Position numbers and translations under genes: made by a program. The notes under the pieces are model-generated. The model ran no database searches. It worked only from the letters and a program-made list of their open reading frames with translations, and was not told the DNA's origin. Shown piece by piece: positions 23,609-32,387 of a stretch of DNA of 64,000 nucleotides (the first letter of the stretch is position 1; the number at the start of each line of letters is the position of its first letter). This DNA comes from Alistipes sp. (GTDB lineage Bacteria; Bacteroidota; Bacteroidia; Bacteroidales; Rikenellaceae). The DNA lies in the NCBI GenBank assembly GCA_017631275.1, contig JAGBTQ010000003.1, positions 248,001 through 312,000 on the forward strand, given 5' to 3'.

Positions 23609-24637
23609 ATGAAGAGAGTAAACATATTACTAAGAGTCGCTTTTGGGTGGGCAATGATGGTCGCATTGCTCATGGTGAGCTCATGTAGCCAGAGCCTCAT
23701 CTTTGAGGGTGAGGGCGATTGTGGTATCTACTACCGCATACGCTTCAAGTATGATTACAACATAAAGTTTGCTGACGCCTTTGCCAACGAGGTGAACTCT
23801 GTTGCGCTCTACGTTTTCGACCAGAACGATAGGCTTCTCGAGCAGCATGTGACCAGTGACAAGGAGGCGCTCGCATCGGGCAACTTCGAGATTGAGCTCG
23901 AGCTCGAGCCACAACGATATACGCTTCTTGCATGGGCAGGACTCGACGATGAGGAGTCGTTTAGACTACTTGCCGATGCCGAAGTGGGAGTAACAACACT
24001 GCAACAGATGCAGGTGAAGATGCAGGTGGACTATAACGAGGCGGGCGAGGCTATCGTAACCGAAGACCTTAAGCCTCTATTCCACGCAGTGAAGGAGATT
24101 GTGGTGGAGGATATGCCTGGAACATATACCGAGACCATGTCGCTAATGAAAAATACCAATGTTGTTCGTGTGCTTTTGCACGAGCTCTCGGGCAAGGATA
24201 TATCTGTCGATAAGTTTATCTTCGAGATTAAGGACAACAATGGCTTCTATAACTGGGACAACGCGATAATTCGCGACCAGATGATAACATATAGCCCTTG
24301 GTATGTCGCTACGGGCACTGCCGACGTGGAGCAGTCGCGTGCGGCAACGACAATAAGTGTGGCACTGGCAGAGCATACAATAGGCCGCATGAGTGCTAGC
24401 TCGTCGCCAATACTTACGGTGAAAAATCGTGAGACAGGCGAGCTTGTACTAAGCATTCCTATTGCTGACTACGCCTTGCTTATTAAGGGCAACTATCGCC
24501 ACGATATGGGCGACCAGGAGTATCTCGACCGCCAGGACGAGTACTCTATGACATTCTTCCTCGACGAGGGCGAGTGGGTATCGTCGTATATCCTTATCAA
24601 CTCGTGGAGGGTGGTGCTCAACGATACTGATTTATAG
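23609..24637 (+). CDS. FimB/Mfa2-family pilus anchor lipoprotein
   Basis: 342 residues from the ATG at 23609; an in-frame ATG 48 bp upstream lies inside the terminator stem and is rejected. The signal peptide ends in lipobox MVSSC. Unlike the other pilus proteins here it has no TR cleavage site near residue 50, so it should keep its lipid and stay in the outer membrane, as Mfa2/FimB anchors do. 'YYRIRFKYDYNIKFADAFANEVNSVALYVFD' and the ending 'SSYILINSWRVVLNDTDL' match the family. It probably caps growth at the base and thereby sets fibre length. It lies between major and minor subunit genes. Confidence 0.85.
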   Translation: MKRVNILLRVAFGWAMMVALLMVSSCSQSLIFEGEGDCGIYYRIRFKYDYNIKFADAFANEVNSVALYVFDQNDRLLEQHVTSDKEALASGNFEIELELEPQRYTLLAWAGLDDEESFRLLADAEVGVTTLQQMQVKMQVDYNEAGEAIVTEDLKPLFHAVKEIVVEDMPGTYTETMSLMKNTNVVRVLLHELSGKDISVDKFIFEIKDNNGFYNWDNAIIRDQMITYSPWYVATGTADVEQSRAATTISVALAEHTIGRMSASSSPILTVKNRETGELVLSIPIADYALLIKGNYRHDMGDQEYLDRQDEYSMTFFLDEGEWVSSYILINSWRVVLNDTDL

Positions 24638-24652
24638 TAATATAACAATATA

Positions 24653-26263
24653 GTGCGAGGAGCTGTAAAATACTTAACACTGCTGTTTGTAGGCATTCTC
24701 TCTGCGTCGTGCATATTCGACCCAGAGCCAATAGTCATGCCTACGAATGAGGTGCGCAGTGTCATGTTTACAGTCTCGCTCGAGGGTGGCAAAACACGTG
24801 CTATGTGGGAAGAGGAGTACCCCGCCGAGAGAGGTGTGGCGTTCGACTACCGCATAAATCCCGAGATGTTGCATGTGGTGGTGCTCGCCGAGGACAATAC
24901 CCGACTTGGTACCCTCCTAAACCTCGACTACTATCCAATTAACGACTCGCATACCGAGTTCCAATTTATAGGCGAGATGCCTAAGGCATTTGTCGAGCAT
25001 TTCAATAGTAGTGGTGGCGCCGAGCATAAAAACTACAAATTTATGGTCTTGGCAAACTGCCACGATGTATCGTCGGACTTGGAGCATATAACCTATAACT
25101 ACTCGCAGTTAGATCCTACCTCAGAGCAAGGCTCGATACCTATGTGGGGCGTTCAGCAGGTAGATATGTCGCCATTGGTGCACAACCAGATGTTCAACAT
25201 CGGCGAGATATGGCTCTTGCGTGCTGCCGCTAAGGTCGAGGTTAAGCTCTCGGATAAGCTAAAGCAGGAGGGCGTGACAATCGTATCATCGACGCTCAAA
25301 TACTACAACCAGACGGGCTACTGCCTGCCTGAGGGTTGGGCTGGGGTGCCGTCAACACGCAAACTCGACCAGGAGAACTGCATGCGCCTATATCGACATG
25401 CCGCTGTGAACTTGCCTTTTGTGCGTGACGACAAGACGGGTGACTACTTCGTCTATATCTGCGAGTATGACAACAAGAACTACCCCGGCGAGCATAATAT
25501 GATAAGCCTTGAGTTTAATATGGGTGGCGAGATTAAGGCATTTGAGGATGCTATATCGTTCTGCCAATATAGTGATGGTGAGCCTGTTGAGGGAAGCTAC
25601 TACAATATTGTGCGTAACCACATCTACGAGTTTAAGATTCGTAGTATTGCTGGTAGCAACCTTATGCTCGAGTACCACGTGGCAGATTGGACTACGGAGG
25701 ATTGGGACGGCAATGGCGCCGAGTTCGAGGAGCACGACCTGTCGTACCCAACATACCACAACCCCGTTGTGCCATACGACTACTTGAACCTCTCGTCAAC
25801 CGACCAGGCCACCTACTCAATCACTCAGGAGCCTGTCATGAGCTACAACGCGGGTAATCCCGAGGCTGGAGGTTTTAGCTGCTACTTCCAGATATTAGCC
25901 CCTGAGGCGGTGGAGTGGAAGCCTGTGTTTATGGGCTCAAAGGAGAACTATCGAATAAGGGTATATCGTGTTGATAAATCCTTAATTCAAGCTACTGAGC
26001 CATGCTACGACACGCATGATGATCAGCTTAGTGGTAATTTCTTGGGCGCGTGTGCCTCTGGTGAGTGGTTCCGCATTGTGGTATTCCCACTTAGCGAGGA
26101 TGGTGCCAATAGCACGACAATCGAGTTTGGTGTATCCTACTATCAGGCGTGGACCGATCAGTATGTTAACCTCTATGTAAATGGCGAGTACGACAATATA
26201 AGGTGGCCTAATAGTGGTAACAACCCAAAGATTATTAACATCAGACACATCTCGGCGCATTAG
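24653..26263 (+). CDS. Minor pilus subunit lipoprotein (Mfa3/Mfa4-like position)
   Basis: 536 residues from a GTG start at 24653, 15 bp after the anchor gene. No in-frame ATG precedes the signal peptide, whose lipobox is LSASC (Cys20), so GTG is needed. 'EGGKTR|AMWE' gives Arg49 as the maturation site. The middle has 'LLRAAAKVEVKLSD', analogous to the 'ERIAAKVTV' strand of the fimbrillins, and 'YYNIVRNHIYEFKIRSI', analogous to their 'VVRNHVYKVN'. A second domain after about residue 370 is beta-rich. This fits an accessory shaft or tip-adaptor subunit; the exact family was not recognised. Confidence 0.72.
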   Translation: MRGAVKYLTLLFVGILSASCIFDPEPIVMPTNEVRSVMFTVSLEGGKTRAMWEEEYPAERGVAFDYRINPEMLHVVVLAEDNTRLGTLLNLDYYPINDSHTEFQFIGEMPKAFVEHFNSSGGAEHKNYKFMVLANCHDVSSDLEHITYNYSQLDPTSEQGSIPMWGVQQVDMSPLVHNQMFNIGEIWLLRAAAKVEVKLSDKLKQEGVTIVSSTLKYYNQTGYCLPEGWAGVPSTRKLDQENCMRLYRHAAVNLPFVRDDKTGDYFVYICEYDNKNYPGEHNMISLEFNMGGEIKAFEDAISFCQYSDGEPVEGSYYNIVRNHIYEFKIRSIAGSNLMLEYHVADWTTEDWDGNGAEFEEHDLSYPTYHNPVVPYDYLNLSSTDQATYSITQEPVMSYNAGNPEAGGFSCYFQILAPEAVEWKPVFMGSKENYRIRVYRVDKSLIQATEPCYDTHDDQLSGNFLGACASGEWFRIVVFPLSEDGANSTTIEFGVSYYQAWTDQYVNLYVNGEYDNIRWPNSGNNPKIINIRHISAH

Positions 26264-26287
26264 GCGTGGGGTGCATAGCATAGGAGC

Positions 26288-28678
26288 ATGAAAGCGAAGA
26301 TACTACATATTATTGCCTTGCTAGTGATGCCACTCTTGGTGGTGTCATGTAGCACCGTGTTCGATGATAATGGCGTCGGAGCGGCTGAAGATAGCTACAT
26401 TACGCTTAACCTTAGAGTTCCTGGCGTTTCGACACGTGGTGAGGTTGAGGATAACGAGTACGAGGCTTTTATGAGCCATATCGACGTGGTGATTTATGAG
26501 TATAACAACAAGGATTACAGCCCATTCTACCACGAGCGTGTCGATGTGTCGGCAACGCCCGATGGCAGAGCAACAATAGCTAAGACCAAGAGGGATTTCA
26601 AGGAGATGGGCGAGTATCGTGTGTTTGTAATTGCTAACAGCACACTCGACGAGTCGGCATACTACGATGGCGAAGGTAGCCTTGTGGACTATAAGACATT
26701 CTTAACGCTCGACCAAACGGATAACTATATCCACCTATCGGGCCTTGAGTTTGGTGTTTCAAGCTCGATATATCCGCAGATGTTCCTCATGGACGGCGTG
26801 GCATATATGGGTGCTACTGAGCCTTCAGCACCAGGCAACATCATCATTAACGACCCTAACACTGACGAAGATGTGACGCTTAGAGTTACGTTGCGTAGAG
26901 CTACTGCCAAGGTGAAGATAACCATTACACCAGGCGATGATGTTACATTTAGCAAGGAGCTTATGGCGCTGTCGAGTGGCTACATGGTGCGTAATATGCC
27001 TATCCGCACTACGCTCACAGCGGAGGGTGGCTATCCGCTTAACGACGCTGGTGCAAACCCATATTGGAGGTCATCGACAATATCACAGAGCCCCTATTTT
27101 GAGATGATACCTATCAAGGATAGCAGTGGTAATGTGATAAACTACTCGGTGCAGCTGACCATATATTGCTACTCGCACAAGTGGCAGAAGGCTGAGGCCT
27201 TCGAGCGTGGTACGTCGGTGGTGGTGATGCTACCTATGCTTTATAACGGAGTGGAGTACATAAACAACTACTATCAGATATCGTTTAGCAAGCGTGAGGG
27301 TTCGGGCGATGACTCCTATCACCTCATCAAGCGCAACACCTACTACGACCTACGCATCAACCTCAATGCCCCAGGAGCTGAGGACTTCAACGAGCCAGAA
27401 GAGATTAAGGATATCATCTACTTCACGGCCCCATGGGAGCGTGTCGACCTCGATGTGACGGGAGAGAATACGGTGAAGTATCTTAAGGTTAATAAGGATA
27501 AGATATATATGTACAACATAAGCGATGATGCATCAACGCTCTACTTCTCGTCATCATCGCCTGTTACTGTACAACTTGTGTCGGGTAGTGCCTACTACTA
27601 TAATAAGTATAATCAGAAGATTACACTGGCTGCCAACGATGTAGATATATCCGCATCTACCGAGGCGGGCTCGACGTCCGGAAACATAGCTGTGCATAGC
27701 GACATCCCGACTAACCACACAATACGCTACTTCCAGCTAAAGGTGACCAATCAGGAGGGCCTAAGCGAGATTATCGATGTTGAGCAGTATCCGCTTATAT
27801 ATATCACCAATAACCTTCCGTGGTACTCCTATCGTGACGACTACTACTATCGTACCTCAGGAGGCCATAAATGGAATGGTAGTGTGTCATCAAGCACCAC
27901 AACGGGAGACTCGCCTACCACATATCAGTATGATGGTGACCATATAGTGAGCATCTATACCATCGACAATGTGGACGTAAATACCAAGACCGTGAAGTAT
28001 ACCTACTCGAGCGCCGCTTCGAGCTCAAATAATGGCGGTACGGGTTGGACTGTGTCGAAGGTGAGAGGTAACAAGCAGAACAATAGCGAGAACTATGCTA
28101 TTCAGTATTACTACTTCACCTACAGAAACCGCAGGTGGACCAAAAATGAGACAAACTGCGAGAACCACAACGTGCGTAACTATCATGTGCGCATGATGGC
28201 GTCGTCTGGCGAGTATACACTTGGCCGCCCCGCCCTTGACGAGTATGGCTACACTGCGGGCGATGCTGATAATGCTAAGCTCGTGTCGCCATCGTTTGTC
28301 ATCGCCTCGCGTTTAGGTGCTGTGCTCTCTACTTATAGTGGTTTGTCGAATATGTCTAATGATAAGAAGTTGATTGCCTTTGCCGATCACTGCAAAAATT
28401 ATGTTGAGGTTGACGATGTAAATGATGACAAGAAGAATCCTGTGGAGGTATACGACAACTGGCGACTACCTACCAAGGCAGAGCTTGAGATTATCATGAA
28501 TATTCAGGGTACGAGTGGTCAGAATGCCGATGCTATCGACTTCTTGCTTAATGGTGGTTACTATATGAGTGCGAGTGGCCCAGTATTTAATCCGAAGAAT
28601 AACGACAGCACGAAGGAACTTGACGATCCTATGCAGGCTTCAGGTGTGGCAATTCGTTGTGTAAGAGATGCATTCTAA
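26288..28678 (+). CDS. Large minor pilus subunit with C-terminal Lcl/FISUMP-like domain
   Basis: 796 residues. Lipobox VVSC (Cys21) and maturation site VSTR|GEVE (Arg50). The N-terminal half follows the fimbrillin pattern ('VTLRRATAKVKITI', 'HLIKRNTYYDLRINLNAPG'). Beta-rich repeats follow (about 400-520). The C-terminal roughly 130 residues contain 'YDNWRLPTKAELEIIMNIQG', 'GGYYMSASG' and end 'GVAIRCVRDAF'. This is the pattern of the Lcl C-terminal/Fibrobacter major paralogous (FISUMP) domain, a fold of surface proteins with ligand-binding or adhesive roles in some members. A fimbrillin head with this tail suggests a tip adhesin. It lies 24 bp after the preceding gene. Confidence 0.72.
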   Translation: MKAKILHIIALLVMPLLVVSCSTVFDDNGVGAAEDSYITLNLRVPGVSTRGEVEDNEYEAFMSHIDVVIYEYNNKDYSPFYHERVDVSATPDGRATIAKTKRDFKEMGEYRVFVIANSTLDESAYYDGEGSLVDYKTFLTLDQTDNYIHLSGLEFGVSSSIYPQMFLMDGVAYMGATEPSAPGNIIINDPNTDEDVTLRVTLRRATAKVKITITPGDDVTFSKELMALSSGYMVRNMPIRTTLTAEGGYPLNDAGANPYWRSSTISQSPYFEMIPIKDSSGNVINYSVQLTIYCYSHKWQKAEAFERGTSVVVMLPMLYNGVEYINNYYQISFSKREGSGDDSYHLIKRNTYYDLRINLNAPGAEDFNEPEEIKDIIYFTAPWERVDLDVTGENTVKYLKVNKDKIYMYNISDDASTLYFSSSSPVTVQLVSGSAYYYNKYNQKITLAANDVDISASTEAGSTSGNIAVHSDIPTNHTIRYFQLKVTNQEGLSEIIDVEQYPLIYITNNLPWYSYRDDYYYRTSGGHKWNGSVSSSTTTGDSPTTYQYDGDHIVSIYTIDNVDVNTKTVKYTYSSAASSSNNGGTGWTVSKVRGNKQNNSENYAIQYYYFTYRNRRWTKNETNCENHNVRNYHVRMMASSGEYTLGRPALDEYGYTAGDADNAKLVSPSFVIASRLGAVLSTYSGLSNMSNDKKLIAFADHCKNYVEVDDVNDDKKNPVEVYDNWRLPTKAELEIIMNIQGTSGQNADAIDFLLNGGYYMSASGPVFNPKNNDSTKELDDPMQASGVAIRCVRDAF

Positions 28679-28690
28679 ATTTGATAATAG

Positions 28691-31600
28691 ATGAAAAAAA
28701 TTCTATATATATTCACATTGTTGCTCCTCCTGCTAAGCTCGTGTCTGAGGGAGGATGTGCTCACTGTCCCCGAGGTTGATGATGTGCCCGAGGGATATAC
28801 CAAGCTTACGTTTAGGGCTAATATATCGGCACCTACCGTCGTTGATACCCGTGCTGTGGACCCTGATGGCTTGGATGTGAACAATATGACACTCTTCTGC
28901 TTCAACGAGTTTGGCTTGTATATCAGCTCCGAGGAGGCAAAACTCGTGCCTGGCACAAAGACCCAAGATGGTATCTCAGAAAGTGGCGAGTATACAGTAG
29001 TGGTGCCAAGCCACACTCGCATAATTCATTTTCTTGCCAATCATAGCCGTGGCCTTTACGACGAAGCCGACTTCCCAGGACAGACCGAGAGCATGGTGGT
29101 GGCCAACATGGAGGGTGGTTCTGGTATGTTGGTATATTGGTCGCGCTTTGCTATGGATGTTAATAGTTCGAAGCCTATCGATGAGCAGCTTGCCGACCTT
29201 GAGTTTGAGATCAATGGTAATACATATAATGGTATTAAGCTAATCCGCAACCAGGCTAAGATAACTATCGACAGCTGGAATACTGAGAAGTTTGTTGTTA
29301 CGGGCTTTCGTACTGTGAACATCCCCGCCTTCGGCACAGTAGCGCCACACCACCCAGATCTTAAGTTCGACCTGGTTGATGATTGGGAGCAGACCGAGGA
29401 GTTTGTGACTCTCCCCAACAACCAAGCTCTAATGTCCGATATCACCGATATTAACACCAAGCCAGTGGACTACATCTTCGAGAGCGAGAACTCGGGAGAT
29501 AAACTCATTAGCGTTATCATTAAGGGTCATGCTGCAGGTAAGACCGAGGCAGATGATAAGTACTATCGTGTGGTTATGCAAAATGCTGACGGTAGTAACT
29601 TTATGATTAGGCGCAACCACCACTACAATATCATCATTAGTGGAATGCTTAGCTTTGGTCAGGACACGTTCGAGAAGGCTTTGACAGCCCCCGCTACCAA
29701 CAACGCTTGGATCTCTATTGACGAGTGGGTAAACGAGATTTCAGACGGTGTGGAGACGTTGTGGGTGGATAAGACTAGCTATGTGCTAAGTAGCGATGAG
29801 TATGCTGGTACCGACTTCGTACTCCCCTATAAATATACGAAGAATGGCATAGGCGATAGCGTGGCTCCTACGGTGACATGGATTGATAATAATGTGGCGT
29901 ATAACACTATCACCAATAACTACAATACCTCGACTGGTGAGGGTAGTGTGACGTTGCGCCTCTATCCAATGTATGAGGGTAATGAGCAGCAGGTGGGCAC
30001 GTTGCTTATCAAACATGGTAAGCTACAACGCAAGGTGACCATATACATCATTCGTACCCAGCAATTTACGCCTACGTGGGTGTCGGCACAGGTATATGGT
30101 GTTGCCGACGAGCATGTCACGCTGATGTTTACCATTCCCGACACTTGTCCTGATGCGCTCTTCCCATTTACTGTGCTTGTATCGGCTAACCACCTCGATG
30201 TGCGTTCCGACTCAGGCCAGCAGTTGCCAGTATATATCAAGGGTGAAGAGGGATATTTCGGTGCCGACTGGGAGGGTATCAACTACAAATACGCCTATAC
30301 CGTGACAGAGCCAGGCAAGCACCGTCTGCACATGCGCTCTATCCTTAAACATGAGGACAACGACACGGAGAATATACACCTCGAGGCAGACTTCTTTGAG
30401 ACTATCACCAGGATTGTGTTCTTCAGCGGATATGATAATGCTCATCGCCGCATATTTGTCGGCGGCTTGCACAACTACGATTCGTTGTATGCCCAGGACG
30501 AGGAGCTATACTATATGCTTGTGCCACAGAAGAAGGCATCGCCCTTGGTCTTTACGCTTATGCTCGAGGAGCGACAGGCCGATGGCAGCTACTTGCCCTA
30601 CAACCACATTGGCACATATGGATCGGCGCAATGGCACAAGAATGGCTTAGACGAGTTCTTGATATTCACTAAATATTTCAGTTTCTACGACGAGTATTTC
30701 AAGGATAACCCTGGCAAGTATGAGGAGATTAGAGATGTCGCATGGGAGGGAGAGGTAGTCATGATTGACCGAGAGTCGTGGAATATCAGTGGTCGTTTTA
30801 TGGCATTCCGCCCCTATGGCTATGATGAGACTGACGGCTACAAATATGGTTTGCAAGACGATGGTTCGTACAACATATACATGCTCACTAACAACACCTA
30901 CAGTAAGGACGTTGTCCGTGTGTCGTCTAATACTGGTATGAACCCTTACGCATTTAAATACACTCGCGATAGTGTTGCTCTGAACAGTGGTAACTATGGC
31001 GGTAACGAGTATCGCTCTGTGATTTTTGATGTGGCACACTACCGACCATATCGTTTTGCTGCTCAGATGGTTGTCTCTGATGCTAATGGCTCTGAGAGCG
31101 TAACAATACCCGCTACCTCGGCACTGCTAAGCAACGAGAGGAATGGCTCTCAAGAGGAGTTGGTAGATGAGGTAGAGTTTAGCTATAAGCCTGGTCAGGA
31201 GGTGGACATCCTCTTCGACGTCACCAGCTTCAAGGGCTCTGATGGCCGCTCTGTGCACCCATTTGGCGAGCACTTTGGAACAGCGTTCGATGTATATATC
31301 GATGCGCCAATGCTTGAAATTGATTATAGTCGAATGCCGCAAAATTGGCTTGCTGCAAACAACCCTAATCTTTCGGCAGACAAGCTACGTAAGCACCCGA
31401 CAATTGCTGGTCGTTTTATCTACACTGTGGAGTGTAAGCGCGAGGATGAGCGTCAGTATGGCTTTGCACCCGCCTACAACACTGATGAGTCCACATCGTG
31501 CCTTGATGAGTACGGACGACTTAATAGTGGCGTAAGACAGGACCAGGAGGGCGAGCGTAAGAGCTTGCCATTCAAGAAGACAGCAATTACTGCAGGTGGT

Positions 31601-31996
31601 GATGTTGTCATCAGTTCAGATGAGAGCAAGGTTGTCTTTTGGCAGAAGCGCTTCTCGGTCGACACCAAGCATATCATGGGCGAGATATACTATCGCAAGA
31701 ATGGCGTTGATACGCCCCTACCTAAGGATGCCTTCGTGGCGTTTGTGCGTCTGAGAACAGGTGCCCGCATCGGTGTGGTGACCATCTCTAATGATGGTAG
31801 GTTTGAGCTTAACTTGCGTGGAGAGTATCAGTTTGCGTGGAACGATGATAGTATCGACCTCTACTTTACCGATGCAGATGGCACGGTCTATAACTTCAAC
31901 TACATGGCAAATGGAGTAGCTAAAAATGTAGACCTGGATCTGCTCTATAGTCTTGTTGCTCGTGGAGAGCCTATAGTGCTCACCGTAGAGCAATAG
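28691..31996 (+). CDS. Very large pilus-associated lipoprotein, probable tip adhesin
   Basis: 1101 residues, last gene of the operon. Lipobox LSSC (Cys18) and maturation site VDTR|AVDP (Arg54). Residues about 30-330 follow the fimbrillin plan ('LIRNQAKITIDSW', 'FMIRRNHHYNIIISGMLSFG'). The remaining roughly 770 residues are beta-rich with several domains, including an Ig-like stretch with 'VTIYIIRTQQFTPTWV' and a C-terminal carboxypeptidase-regulatory-like sandwich ('VRLRTGARIGVVTISNDGRFELNLRGEY'). P. gingivalis Mfa5, the large subunit of the reference system, has a von Willebrand A domain; no MIDAS motif is seen here. An adhesive tip role is inferred from size, order and maturation site. Confidence 0.7.
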   Translation: MKKILYIFTLLLLLLSSCLREDVLTVPEVDDVPEGYTKLTFRANISAPTVVDTRAVDPDGLDVNNMTLFCFNEFGLYISSEEAKLVPGTKTQDGISESGEYTVVVPSHTRIIHFLANHSRGLYDEADFPGQTESMVVANMEGGSGMLVYWSRFAMDVNSSKPIDEQLADLEFEINGNTYNGIKLIRNQAKITIDSWNTEKFVVTGFRTVNIPAFGTVAPHHPDLKFDLVDDWEQTEEFVTLPNNQALMSDITDINTKPVDYIFESENSGDKLISVIIKGHAAGKTEADDKYYRVVMQNADGSNFMIRRNHHYNIIISGMLSFGQDTFEKALTAPATNNAWISIDEWVNEISDGVETLWVDKTSYVLSSDEYAGTDFVLPYKYTKNGIGDSVAPTVTWIDNNVAYNTITNNYNTSTGEGSVTLRLYPMYEGNEQQVGTLLIKHGKLQRKVTIYIIRTQQFTPTWVSAQVYGVADEHVTLMFTIPDTCPDALFPFTVLVSANHLDVRSDSGQQLPVYIKGEEGYFGADWEGINYKYAYTVTEPGKHRLHMRSILKHEDNDTENIHLEADFFETITRIVFFSGYDNAHRRIFVGGLHNYDSLYAQDEELYYMLVPQKKASPLVFTLMLEERQADGSYLPYNHIGTYGSAQWHKNGLDEFLIFTKYFSFYDEYFKDNPGKYEEIRDVAWEGEVVMIDRESWNISGRFMAFRPYGYDETDGYKYGLQDDGSYNIYMLTNNTYSKDVVRVSSNTGMNPYAFKYTRDSVALNSGNYGGNEYRSVIFDVAHYRPYRFAAQMVVSDANGSESVTIPATSALLSNERNGSQEELVDEVEFSYKPGQEVDILFDVTSFKGSDGRSVHPFGEHFGTAFDVYIDAPMLEIDYSRMPQNWLAANNPNLSADKLRKHPTIAGRFIYTVECKREDERQYGFAPAYNTDESTSCLDEYGRLNSGVRQDQEGERKSLPFKKTAITAGGDVVISSDESKVVFWQKRFSVDTKHIMGEIYYRKNGVDTPLPKDAFVAFVRLRTGARIGVVTISNDGRFELNLRGEYQFAWNDDSIDLYFTDADGTVYNFNYMANGVAKNVDLDLLYSLVARGEPIVLTVEQ

Positions 31997-32009
31997 ATAT
32001 CATACAATA

Positions 32010-32051
32010 AACATTAAAGGTGACTAATGGCAATTAGTCACCTTTAATGTT
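32010..32051. terminator. Terminator of the pilus operon (bidirectional)
   Basis: A perfect 18-bp inverted repeat with a 6-nt loop: AACATTAAAGGTGACTAA pairs with TTAGTCACCTTTAATGTT. It separates the pilus operon from the convergent S41 protease operon. Confidence 0.9.
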
Positions 32052-32069
32052 TTATGGCTTAAACATGAG

Positions 32070-32378
32070 CTATTCAACTGTTTTGCTTTGCTCAGCGGCA
32101 GCCTTCTCCCTGGCAGCCTTCTCAGCTGCCCTCTTTTTGGCAATAGCACGCTTGCGAGCCTCGATCTGCTCGGGCGTAAGCTGCTTCTTAGGTTTCGACT
32201 TCTTTACTACTGAGCTATCGACTGCGGGCCTCTCAGCCTCTACACGCTCAACACTCTGGCGAGGCTCAGCCCCACGGTTGAATACCATTGAACGGTACTC
32301 GCCGAAGTTGATAGCAGCAATAAGTATAACAACAAAAACTGCAATGGTGAATATCACACCAATAACTCTCTTTATCAT
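32070..32378 (-). CDS. Small single-pass membrane protein with Lys/Ala-rich tail
   Basis: 102 residues from the ATG at 32378. A TTG three codons earlier directly follows the S41 stop and could also serve. One membrane helix (about 5-26, 'VIGVIFTIAVFVVILIAAINF') is followed by a charged tail, whose last 35 residues form a probable Lys/Ala/Glu-rich helix ('RKRAIAKKRAAEKAAREKAA'). Function is not recognised. The tight link to the S41 protease gene (10 bp) suggests translational coupling and possibly a role as partner or adaptor of the protease. Confidence 0.65.
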   Translation of the reverse strand: MIKRVIGVIFTIAVFVVILIAAINFGEYRSMVFNRGAEPRQSVERVEAERPAVDSSVVKKSKPKKQLTPEQIEARKRAIAKKRAAEKAAREKAAAEQSKTVE

Positions 32379-32387
32379 AGATTTCAA

